Source: Spirodela intermedia (lineage: Eukaryota > Streptophyta > Magnoliopsida > Alismatales > Araceae). From it: DNA of 64,000 nucleotides. Below are positions 23,740-34,124 of the stretch, piece after piece. The notes under the pieces are model-generated. The model ran no database searches and was not told where the DNA came from. It saw nothing but the letters and a program-made list of their open reading frames with translations. Made by a program: the position numbers and the translations under genes. Where the stretch lies: NCBI GenBank assembly GCA_902729315.2, contig LR746264.1:10881878-10945877 (forward strand). The letters run 5' to 3'. The number at the start of each line of letters is the position of its first letter. Positions within the stretch are counted from its first letter, which is position 1.

Positions 23740-24165
23740 CCTCAATTAGACTAAATACAAGTTCCCCCATATAAGAGTGATGCTATATCAAACATAGGGA
23801 GCAATAGATTAGATGTAAACTCTCCCAATAGTAGTGGTGCTACCTCAAACAAAGGTAACAATATTAGAAAAGTAGTTCCCCTAGATAAGAGTAACGCTAC
23901 TCCAAACATTAGCAATCAAACTAGAAACAAGGTTCTCTCATATAAGAAAAGTGTTACCCCAAACATAGGTAGTAATATTACAAATAAGGTTCTTCCAAAT
24001 AAGAGTAGTGTACCTTAAACATGTGAAGCAATATTAGAAATAAGGCTCCCTTTAATATGAATAGTGTTACCCTAAATAAGGGTATCAATACTAGAAATAA
24101 TAATTCTATTAATAGGAGAAGTATTACCTTAGGTAAGCCTAACACTAAATGAAGGATACTATTAG
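23740..24165. repeat. Degenerate tandem repeat, about 57-bp unit, about 7 copies
   Basis: Consecutive units of 55-58 bp share the pattern AGAAAtAAGGTTC.CC.ataTAAGAGTaGTG.TACC..AAACAtAGGtAgcAATatT. Units begin near 23,752, 23,810, 23,868, 23,925, 23,982, 24,038 and 24,095. They diverge by base changes and small indels, so the array is old. It sits just left of the copia LTR. No frame stays open across it, and its origin is unknown to me. Confidence 0.75.
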
Positions 24166-24278
24166 ACTAATGGCCACTACATTAGTAGTGTCACTTCATG
24201 CTGTCAAATACTTTTAGAAAGATAAAATCTTAGGGATATGGTGGTGTTAAATAAGGATTGACATCATATTTACGACTA

Positions 24279-24441
24279 TGTTGGATTGTTGACTGTTCGA
24301 TAGTGGTATTAGACTCTTGGCCCACTAGGGTCTATTATCTCTCTCTCTCTCTCTCTCTCCCATATGAAAGTCATGTATTCTATCTTGAGGCTTTATGGAT
24401 TCTATGGTTTTCTTTTCTTGTGTCAACATAATATCAGAACC
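24279..24441 (+). mobile_element. Ty1/copia 5' LTR (about 150 bp) and primer-binding site
   Basis: The LTR probably runs 24,279-24,428, beginning TGTTGG and ending TCAACA, with matching 5-bp inverted ends TGTTG/CAACA and a (CT)n tract inside. It is followed directly by TAATATCAGAACC, the standard initiator-methionine tRNA binding site TGGTATCAGAGCC with three G-to-A changes. LTR limits are inferred, because the 3' LTR is missing and cannot be compared. Confidence 0.65.
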
Positions 24442-26806
24442 TTTCGACATGTCAGTGGTACCAACGCTTCTACCTCTGCCAGTCTTGTCTCACTTTTCAC
24501 TTTCTCCACGTCAAGTACACACACTCTCATTACTTCCTCTTCAATGCCATAGATTATTGATTCAGGGGCCTCTACCAACATGAATGGTATCCTCAATATT
24601 CTCTCTTCTTCCTAGCTTACCCCGACCATCTCCTTATCACTATTGCTGATGGCAGACCTACCCAATCAAAGGTCATGATGCCACCTCGACTTCTCCCTCA
24701 TTTCACCTCACCTAAGTTCTCTATGTTTTCAATTTTTCTACTAACCTTCTTTTCATCAATATTATTACCTGTGCTCTCCTTTGTATTATCCCATTCTTTT
24801 CCTTTCATTATACTTTTCAAAATTTACATCGAACAGAGGATTAGTTTGGTCATGAAAATAGGCGGAGTGTCTATGAACTTGTTTCTGACGAACCCTCCTC
24901 TGGCCTTTAGGCCCTTTTTATTATCTCTACAGTCACTTCTTCTCTTTTGTGACATCACCATTTAGGTCATCTTTATTTAAATTACAAAAAATCTTATCAT
25001 GACTTTATCTCTCTAAATTTATGTGTAAGTCTTGTCAACTAAGTAAACATCACCTTATTTCTTATCCTAACATAATGACATCTTCTCTTCTACTCTCTTT
25101 AATCTTTTATGTTATGATATATAAGGTTCATCTCGTACTTTCTTCATCTCAATTTATCACTATTACATTATTTTTGTTGATGACTATACTCATGTGAGTT
25201 TGGTCTACCTCCTCCACGACTGTTCTAAGGTTGTCACCATGGTTACCCACTTCATCACAGAAGTTATCACCCAATACACCACTAAGCTCAAAAGTATTTA
25301 TACTAATAACACTCTTGAATTTGTCAAAACCTCTTTCTGCACCTTCTACACCAATCATAACATCCTCCATAAACCACCTACCCCCAAACTTCATAGTAGA
25401 ATAGTGTTGTTGAGAGCAAATATCACTAACACCTTGACATTACTTGCACACTTCTTATTGAGATAAATGTCCTCCACTATTTCTAGGCTGACACACTTCT
25501 GACTATCACTTATTTTCAAAATCAACTTCTCTCCGCACCTCTTGAGGGTGTCATTCCTCTTCATTGCTTAATCTTTGATTCTCCTCTTTTTTCTCTTCTC
25601 TCTCAGATCTTTGGATGTATTGTCTTCATCTAAAATTCATCTCCTTTTCTTTTTAAACTCATTCCTCATGTTCTTAAAGGAGTCTTTGTCAACTACTCTC
25701 TCACACAAAAGGACTATTAAGTCTAATTCTCTGATACTTGTCGTTATGTGACTTCGGTCAATGTCACTTTCTATGAGGAGTTTTCTTTCTTCTCCCAATT
25801 TCGACTCCTCCTCCTTAGGTCGCTACGTCTCTTCCTCTTAGGTTCCCTCCATTGATGATTCTTGTGAACTCCCCCTTCTCTTTCAACTCTCTTTGGGGTT
25901 ATTAACGGTGTGCACCTCTCTTTGTCTCATGTCTCTCATAGCTCCTCCTGCTCCAAATGTAGTATCCTCCTCATCCTCTCTTCGGTCACTGCTCCACTTG
26001 ATGACCTTTATTTTCCTATTGCCTTCCGCAAAGCTAGATGCATCTACACTTACCACCTCATCTCCTAATTTATCTCTTATGACTGTCTTTCTCCTTCCTT
26101 TCATGCCTTTTCCCTCTCTATGGCATCCGAGTCACTTCCACAGTCGTATGCTGAAGTTGTACATGTACCTACGTGGAAAGTGGCCATGAATTTAGTGGTG
26201 GTTGTATTGGTCTCTTGAGGGACTTGACATTTGATTTTGCACTTGATTAATGCCAATATTGTGACGTACAAATGTCCTCAAGTATCACCCAAATGACTCC
26301 ATTGTTGGTCACAAAGCTCGTCTGGTCACTCGTGGCTTCACGCAAGCATATGGGATCAATTACATTGAGATGTTATCTCTCATCGTCTACCTCAACTCTG
26401 TCCACTTGCTCCTCTTTTTGACCGTCAATTAGGCATGATCTGTTGATCAGTTAGATGTTTCTAATATCTTTTCCTACAATGATCTCGAAGAGCATATCTT
26501 TATGGTGCAGCCTCCTAGGTATGTTACTCAAGGAGAATTATCAAAAGTATGTTTATTGTGATGTGTCATTTATGGACTCAAATAGAGTCTATGTGATTGG
26601 TTTGTCAAATTTAGTAGATTACTCACCACCTTCAACTTCATCTTCTACACTGCAAACCCCACCATACTTACAAAGAAGATAGAAGACAACCTTATCATCT
26701 TTGTAGTCTATGTAAATGATATTCTTGCGATTATAAGTGATGAGGTTGACATCTCTATTATCAAAGTATATTTGTAATAATACTTTGGTATTCGTGACTT
26801 GAGGAC
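24442..26806 (+). mobile_element. Decayed Ty1/copia element: protease, integrase, reverse transcriptase
   Basis: Broken plus-strand frames follow copia pol order. Protease is marked by IIDSGASTNMNGILN at about 24,551. Integrase follows at about 25,020-25,450, and the IFGCIVF / LTQKDY block lies at about 25,610-25,720. Reverse transcriptase spans about 26,260-26,806, with a block resembling KARLVTRGFTQAYG, then QLDVSN.F and VVYVNDILAI, where the catalytic YVDD has become YVND. Only about 110 bp separate the primer-binding site from protease, so gag is essentially deleted. Many stops are present, several fitting C-to-T or G-to-A decay. The element is interrupted at 26,806 by a solo LTR and resumes at 28,493. 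Confidence 0.88.
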
Positions 26807-26819
26807 TGATAAGTCTTCA

Positions 26820-26874
26820 TTATCATGAGTTAATAATTAGTAAATAATATAGTTTTAGCCTTAACTCATGATAA
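26820..26874. repeat. 14-bp inverted repeat at the LTR 5' end
   Basis: TTATCATGAGTTAA at 26,820-26,833 and its exact reverse complement at 26,861-26,874 are separated by 27 bp. The same pair is perfect in LTR copy 3 (30,618-30,631 and 30,659-30,672) and has one changed base in copy 1 (22,217-22,230 and 22,258-22,271). Confidence 0.85.
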
Positions 26875-27316
26875 ATAGACTTATATTTGTGTTAAAGAAT
26901 GATTTTTGATTTTCAATTGATTAACGTGAATTTTTGGGTAATTATGTGATTTTATACAATTTTTACAGTCTTACTTTTGAGATAAATGAAGAACAAGAAA
27001 TAAAAATAAAAATATTGCAAAAATGGGGGGACCCGCCGGCCCGCTGTGCCTGCAAGCGGGTTGGAAGCGCAGTCAGGGAGTAAGCCACGAGTAGGGGCTC
27101 GAGCGACTTGGCTTGGGGACCGACTGGCACGCGTACGCCTCCCTTCCACGTCACCGGTGGCTAGCCAGTTGTGGAGCAGGGAGTGGTCATACACGTGAGA
27201 GAAGGGACTTTGCTCAAGCTAACATTACTATATATTCGCCTGAAAAATCGGCGTACAACCGATGTGGGACTAAACCCCCGTCACACCTTCCTCAGAAGAG
27301 GCGGGCGACCGGCGCG

Positions 27317-27327
27317 GGTTCGAATCC
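27317..27327 (+). promoter_or_regulatory. tRNA-type B-box motif inside the LTR
   Basis: GGTTCGAATCC matches the RNA polymerase III B-box consensus exactly. A weak A-box-like TGGGACTAAAC lies about 50 bp upstream. No cloverleaf can be drawn, so this is not called as a tRNA gene. The equivalent positions in the two older LTR copies are decayed (TTCAAATCC-like). Confidence 0.35.
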
Positions 27328-27690
27328 TTCCAGAGTCAAAATTCATATATTTTTATTTGATTATCGCGACTTTCTTGTAGATCGCCGGTGAAGGATTAAG
27401 CAACGAGAATCACTAGATCATCGGCAAAAATCTCGTCAACGCGATTCACGGAGCATTGCTACTAAAATTGCTGAACGATTCGCGATAAAAGGATTACGAA
27501 TCTATCAAGTAAATCATCTCCGATTGATCAACGAACAAGCCGTCGTCAAGAAGAGGACGATCCGTCGGGAGACCAGTCGCCACCTCCTGAGAGCGTACCA
27601 GATGCGATGAAGAGCCTCTTCTTGCTGCGCGGACCTGAGGATGAAGCTCCCTAACACGCGCCCCACCTCCATCCAGCTCCTCTCCGTCGG

Positions 27691-27806
27691 GTGACAGCCA
27701 CCGGAGAGCCGCAAAGTCGTCGTTTTTCCGCTCTGCCGGGTGACAGCCGCCGGAGAGCCGCAAAGTCGTCGTTTTTCCGCTCCGCCGAGTGACAGCCGCC
27801 GGAGAC
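27691..27806. repeat. 49-bp tandem repeat (2.3 copies) inside solo LTR
   Basis: Units starting GTGACAGCC at 27,691, 27,740 and 27,789 share CCGGAGAGCCGCAAAGTCG followed by TCGTTTTTCCGCTC. The first two units are almost identical and the third is partial. Confidence 0.88.
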
Positions 27807-28492
27807 GATTCGACGACCCACTTCATTGATCTCTAGATTTCGCGAGAAGATCTAGAGATTGCCCACGTCGTCTTTGTCCAAGGAGAGCCTTCGAGGTCGT
27901 GGACACTGCACGACGATCCTCCCGAATGCTCAGGATTCTGGTGCATCGCCGACGCATTGCCGTCGCGACGCCGGAACTTTGTTTTCCTGCTTTCAATTTA
28001 ATTTACGCTTCATTTAGTGATACTTTGTTAATTTTAATTTACCAAACTATACTTCGTTCAATTACGATTCTTCCGACTTTTACAGATCTTAATTTGATTA
28101 ATTGACTCGTCTATAATCGCCTACGTAAGAATCACCGGGTGGAACTCTGTTTCTGCTTGATTCACATTCACCGGGCGCTGACGTCATCCTGACGTCCGCA
28201 CCCTTATTTCCTTTTTTTCGTGAATTTTAAATATATTTCCTTTTTATTTCCTAGTATAAAATTCGTAAGAAAATCGTATTCATTGAGAAAAATTCTGAAT
28301 AATTACCAGATATTATATTACATCCCCTGTGATCGACCTGGAAAATTACCGCTATTTTTGGAATTTTTATTGAATTATAATTGATATATTTATTTAGAAA
28401 TACTTTTAAATATTTGAAAATTCGTATTTTCTAGTTTTATAAATTTTATATTTGCGTGATTTAATATACAACGACTAAATCACGTCAAGGAC

Positions 28493-29071
28493 TTCACAAT
28501 ATTTTTTTAAGATTAAGTTTGTGTATCAAGATAGAAATTTTGCCCTCACTTAGTGAAAGTATGCCCTCGACATACTTTAAAAGATAAGCCTCATTGGGTG
28601 CAAATTGAAGACTTCGCCTATGAAAGCTCACCCACAGTTTTAAGACACTTAATCCTCCTATTCAAGGATGCTAACTGATATCGACGGTTATTAGACAAGT
28701 TGATATATCTCACTTTTACTCGCCCTAACATCGTGTACATGATAAGTGTCTTGAGCTAGTTTATGCAAGAGCCTCAACAAATTCATTAAGAGATAACTCT
28801 ATAAGTCATCGCCTACATCAAGCGAGCCTCAAGAAAAGGGCTCATCTATCAGCGATACAACCATTTCCGCATTGTAGCCCACTCTAATGTTCAGTATGTA
28901 GATGACAAAGGTGACCGAAAGTCTACTATGAGTTATTACACATATATTGATGGTAACCTAGTCACCTAATAGTCCTAAAAACAAATGGTGGTGTCTTACT
29001 CTAATGTGGAATCCGAGTATCAAGCCATGACTGAAACAACACAGAAAATGATATGACTTTGATCACTTATT
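28493..29071 (+). mobile_element. Decayed Ty1/copia element, continuation: RNase H domain
   Basis: The copia frame resumes right after the target duplication. It reads YALDIL and IGCKLKTSPM, then YRRLLDKLIYLTFTRPNI, then RKGLIYQ, DRKSTMSYYTYIDGNLV and SNVESEYQAMTET. These are the end of RT and the RNase H region of copia pol, in family order. The sequence stops at about 29,071, where LTR copy 3 begins; the copia 3' LTR is not found. Confidence 0.85.
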
Positions 29072-30685
29072 TTTAGAAAATATTAATTTTTTGATATTTA
29101 TAAGTATTTCTAAACAAATATATTAATTATAATTCAATAAAAATTTCAAAAATAGTGATAATTTTTCAAGTCAAGCATAGGAATGTAATATAATATCACG
29201 TAATTTTTTAGAATTTTCTTCAAAGAATATGATTTTTAAAATTTTGTACAACGAATGCAAATCATACAAAAATAGAGTTTCACCCAACAATTCTTACGTA
29301 AGCGATTACAGATGATTTAATTGATCATTAAGATATGTAAAAGTCAGAAGAATTATAACTAAATGAAGTATAACTTGATAAATTTAAATCACACAAATTA
29401 TCACTAAATAAAGTAGAAATTAAGTTGAAAGTAGGAAAATAGAGTTCCGATGTCACGGCGATGATACGTCAACGATGTATCAAAATCTTGAATGTTTGGG
29501 AGGATCGTCATGCAGTGTCCATGACCTCGAATACTCTCCTTAGACAAGGATGACATAGGTAATCTCTAGATTTCCTTGCGAAGTCTAGAGATCAATAAAA
29601 TGAGTTGTCAAATTGTCTCTAATGACTGTCATTTGACAAAGCAGAAGAATAATGACTTTACAGCTCTCTAATAGTTGTCACCTGACAGAGTGGAGCTAGA
29701 TAGAGGTGGGATGCGTATTAGAGATCTTTATCCTTAGGTCCGCACAACAAGTGGAAGCTCTTCATCACATTCAATACGTTCTTAGGAGGTGGCGACTCAT
29801 CTCTCAACAGATTGTCTTCTTCTTGACGATGATTTATTTGTCATTCAATCGGAGATGATTTGCTCAATAGATTTGAGATCTTTTTATTACGAATTATTTA
29901 GTAATTTTAATAATAATACTCAACGAATTATATTGACAAGAATTTCATCAATGATCTAGCAATTTTAGTGGCTTAATCCTTTATCGACAATATATAAAAA
30001 AGTTACGATAATTAGTTAAAAATACAAATTTTGGCTGAGGGAGGATTTGAATCTATGCTGATTGTTTGCTTACATGAGAGATATTGAAATAAGTACTATA
30101 ATGCTCTTATCAAGTGATATAATCATGATATATCTATATTATAACTAAGGGATAGTTTAGATATTAAAATATTTGAAACCTTTTGCAGGAAGGTGTGAGA
30201 TAGATTTAGTCCCACATCATTTGTATATCAAAATTTTAGACAAATATATAGTAATATTATATTTGCAAGTAATGAGTCTGTTTCTACTACATGTATGACC
30301 ACTCCTTGCCCCATAGTTGACTAACCATAGGTGATGTGGAAGGGGAGTGGTGCATACGTGCCCCCATTGGTCCTAACCACTCGAGCCCCTGCTCACAGCT
30401 CCCCTTGACTGTGCTTCCGACATGCTTATGGGCTTAGCTGGCTAGTGGGTCCCCCCCCCCTTTTTCTATATTTTAATTTTAATTTTTTTTCTTTATTTAA
30501 CTCAAAAATAGGATTATAAAAATTATATAAATTAGTAGAAAATCACATAATTAACTAAAAATTCACGTTAATCAATTGAAAACTACTTTTCACAATTTAA
30601 CACAAATATAACTCTATTTATCATGAGTTAAGGCTAAAATTATGTTACTTACTAATTATTAACTCATGATAATTAAGACTTATCA
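29072..30685 (-). mobile_element. LTR copy 3 (TGATAAG family), inverted relative to copy 2
   Basis: The reverse complement begins TGATAAGTCTTAATTATCATGAG at 30,685 and follows LTR copy 2 through its length. It includes the block around GGACCCACTAGCC...GGAAGCACAGTCAAGGGGAGC and the AT-rich 3' part. The left end lacks about 40 bp present in copies 1 and 2, so it is truncated or rearranged there. Just outside the LTR start, the minus strand reads TTTAAGTTGGGAGATA, resembling the polypurine tract that precedes the 3' LTR of Ty3/gypsy Tat/Athila-like elements. This copy may therefore be a 3' LTR rather than a solo LTR. CpG sites are largely lost compared with copy 2. Confidence 0.8.
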
Positions 30686-31084
30686 TATCTCCCAACTTAA
30701 ATCATTACTAGTCCCTTAGCAATGGAATTACGAAAATAAAAATTCACAAATCTCAAACATCGTATTTCAATGTATAAAAAAAAATATAATTAGAAATGAT
30801 ACACTTTTAGACATTTTAGATTCTTATATCAAGTATTTAATAATGATGTCAATCACTTAAGTGTTTCAACACTCATTAGAATAATAATCTAGACTTCACT
30901 TCTTCTATTCACATCTTTATCACTTCTTCACTCATAAATATATTTACAAGATATTCTAATTAGCAATACTCATCTAGGAATAATATTGATCCTACATTTT
31001 TCTTTTTTCATAATTTGATTTTTAAAGTTTGCCCTATATTTCATATATATATATATATAGTAGATAAGTAGCTTTTCTTGTAGA

Positions 31085-31260
31085 TAAAATTTGACAATAA
31101 GAACGATGTCTCACACCCTTCATGTGTACTCTTTATTTTTAGGGCTTTCACTTTATCTACTTATTTTACAATAAGTGTTTTTCTATGCACGATTTCAACA
31201 ATGAGAATGATGTCTCACACCCTCCATGTGTATTCTTTGTTTCTAGATTTTTCATATTGT
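31085..31260. repeat. Dispersed duplication of a ~50-bp segment, 104-bp spacing
   Basis: GATGTCTCACACCCT.CATGTGTA.TCTTT occurs at 31,105 and again at 31,209, each preceded by ACAAT.AGAA. It lies in the non-coding spacer next to LTR copy 3. Confidence 0.7.
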
Positions 31261-34124
31261 TGTCTTTTTTTTTTCAAAATAAATGATTTCTCCTCACAAG
31301 TCCTATAATAATTCAAACTCCTTCCCTCTTGTAATTTATTACATGCCATTATTTCTTGAGGCCAAAGAATCACTCCCATATGAGTCTAGCTAGTTTTAAT
31401 ATGAACATCTTCATCAACCTATATTTTAATTTTTTCTAGTTTTTTAATCGATCACGAGTGTTAAACTATTCTTAATCCATGCAGATTGCTACTATGAATC
31501 TTTCATGTTTGTGCCCTAAAATTTAAGAAATATATTAGCCCAAAATATCCAACCTTTTAGATAACCCTCATTAAAAATATTCAATTCTAGGCATCATTCT
31601 CCCCAAACTAAAATGGATGTCTCCCTCAAAATACAAGAGTTAAGTCTTGTGAGTTTGTCAATGTGGAGTATGGGTGAATTTTTAGGCGACTTATTATTCT
31701 TGTCTATACCTCTTGTTTTGTCCTAACATTGTCTCTTGAAAGTTGTTAGGTAATTTTTATGTCTTAGTATGGTTGTTTGTCTATCTTTATACTACTATCA
31801 AAATTGGTTAACCACCATCTCTATCTTCTTCATTGTACTTCTGATGAAAAAAATTTCAACCTCAACCTTAGGTTGTTAGTTGACCTCTTCTCAAAACCTT
31901 GATCTCTTTTTCTATGCTCTTAACTCAGCCTTCATTGTTCTTGGGCACCATAGCTTTAATATCAAATAAGGTAGGTTTCCAAGCAACACAACACAAATGA
32001 AGAAAATTAGGAGGATTCAATAAAAAAACTAAGGTGAAATAATAATAAGATCAAATTGGAAAGTAGTAGAGGTGAAGGTTTTTACAGAAATTGTAGAGTG
32101 TAATAGAGGCAAGTTTGAAAGTGCCCAACTCTCAAGGTGACTTCTTTCTTAGAAGTGGTCTCAATATAGGTCCATATATTGTCCTTAATCTTTACCGAGA
32201 TGTGGGCCCTCAGCCCATCTACCTTTGGGGAACATGTGACTTCTTCTTTTTTGCCATAACTCACCGTGACAGTGAGCATGGTGTTAGGTCATTGTCATTG
32301 GGCCTAACACATTTACATTATTTATCTTGAATATATTGGACTAAATATAATTACACATGTATAATTATATTTACATGATGTACTTAACTTCTTTTAAGTA
32401 GATTATCTATATTTGTACTATTATTTATTCTATTACATTAAATGAATTCTATTTGGAGGAGCAAAGAGAAGCAAATATATTATGCACCTGAAAAGTCACA
32501 TGTGAATACTTATGCTCATGATTAGAAATCTACCCTCAAAAGGTTTTTTTTTATTCAATCTATTTCTACGTGAATCTTCTAATATGTATAAAATCACATA
32601 AATAAAAATAAAATTCATGAAAATAATGAATTCATCATTATGTTTCTACATCAAGTTAAAAAAAATACAGTAGCTCACTTTATTTTTTAAAAGTAAATGA
32701 ATAATTTCATTGACCCACCTTTCAAGGTGTGAAGTATGTTATATCCAACCACCTTAGTTATTAGTTCATGATGATAAGGAACATCCAATGTTAAGATTCT
32801 TGTCTAATTGGTTGATAGTAGTTAGTAGACTGATACCATATGAGCAACGAGTAAGTCAGCCAATGTTTAATTCTTGATCATTTTTGAGTCAAATCAAATT
32901 TCATGAATAGAGACAAACTTTCATGACAATTTGAGTCATTTAACAAAAAGGATGATCTATGCTTGAAATTCATGAATCATATTCGAGGGCAACTAGTGAC
33001 AAAACATCATGATTGTGAAGAATACTATCAAGACACTCTCTCCATAGGTGTATAATTATGTTAAGTTTCAAGGCAAGTAGCATTAAGGGTGCTTAAGGCA
33101 TCAATGACTACATTAGTAGGACCTGCTTTATATCAAAAGATAAAGTTGTATTTTGCAATAAAATCTTACCATTGCACTTATTTGAGGGTGAACTTGTTAT
33201 GTGAGCTAAAATAACTTGTTATGTATTATCTATATAAACATCAAAAGTGCTCTTCAATAAGTAGTGTGCCATACATATAGGTAGTGGATGATTATTGTGA
33301 GAACCTTCTTATAAATAAAGTGTTGTTGCTCCATCTTGTTAATTTTTTTGCTTTCAAATGTGACATGATAACCTTCCTATATGAGGACACCACTGTTGCC
33401 CACATTTGAGGAATCATTGTATACTTCATAAGACTTAGAAATATCTATTAATGGGAGGAAAATGTAGTGGTGATGTCATCACATACCTTGTTGAAGGTTT
33501 GTTGATAGTTTTTCATCCACTTACACTACTAGTTCTTCATCAACATTTTCGTCAACATCATTACTATCAACAATAATCCACAACTGAATATGTAATAATA
33601 ATTCACCAAATTTAGGAAGGATCAAACTTTTGTCATTCCTTAGGGTTTCAATTATTATTGATTGTTCAGACCTTACTATCATCCATCTTCATCATGTAAT
33701 GACCAACACAAGTTCTAAGAAGTTAATCTTATACCAAAAACCCATAATTCTTTAGATATTCTTTTTTGATATCTCTCAATATTCTAAACACCTCTGTAAG
33801 TGTTCCATATGTTTGCCTAAACTATGAGTATATATATAAGAATACCATCCAAGTAGAACAATCTAAGTATCACCTATAAATAAAATTCATTAAGATGCAA
33901 AAAGTGATTGTATAGTAGTGAGCTCAAAAGGTGGCATGGTGAATCCAAATGATCTATATGATATGATATAGTAGTGAGTCATCTTTTTTTCACTAAAAGT
34001 ATTGGTGTGTTAAAGTGTGTCTAATACAGCTGCCTCTAACATGCCATCTAGTTATTTGTATAACTCCTTGAGTGAGCTAAGGGTGTCTAGTAAGATGATT
34101 GTGCCGGAGGGGGGGACTCTTCAA

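Larger units (their letters stand above)
26802..28492 (+). mobile_element. Solo LTR copy 2 (TGATAAG family) with 5-bp target duplication
   Basis: The LTR is 26,807-28,487 (1,681 bp), starting TGATAAGTCTTC and ending AATCACGTCA, i.e. TG...CA ends. It is flanked by AGGAC at 26,802-26,806 and again at 28,488-28,492. Removing the insert and one AGGAC rejoins the copia reading DLED|FTIFF, matching the family motif DLxxLxYFLG. Unlike its surroundings it keeps a GC- and CpG-rich middle (about 27,030-27,350 and 27,530-28,000), so it is the youngest insertion here. No internal retrotransposon sequence adjoins, hence a solo LTR left by LTR-LTR recombination. GATGTGGGACTAAA near 27,260 is a sequence often seen in plant LTRs. 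The 5' end carries a conserved hairpin and the middle a 49-bp triplication. Confidence 0.92.

Noticed and set aside
23740-24165. CRISPR-like array interpretation of the 57-bp repeat
   Set aside because: Units are contiguous and degenerate without unique spacers, in plant nuclear DNA; an ordinary minisatellite.
24364-24583. Two short plus-strand frames just after the copia LTR, considered as gag
   Set aside because: Ser/Leu/Pro-rich with no gag motif; the protease motif follows almost immediately in one frame, so gag is better described as deleted.
27245-27345. Possible tRNA gene around the GGTTCGAATCC motif
   Set aside because: No acceptor stem or anticodon arm can be drawn; reported only as a B-box motif.
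20375-30685. LTR copies 1 and 3 as the two LTRs of one full element
   Set aside because: The sequence between them is a gypsy RT remnant of element A plus a plus-strand copia element and a further LTR; element A is itself split by copy 1, so separate insertions are simpler.
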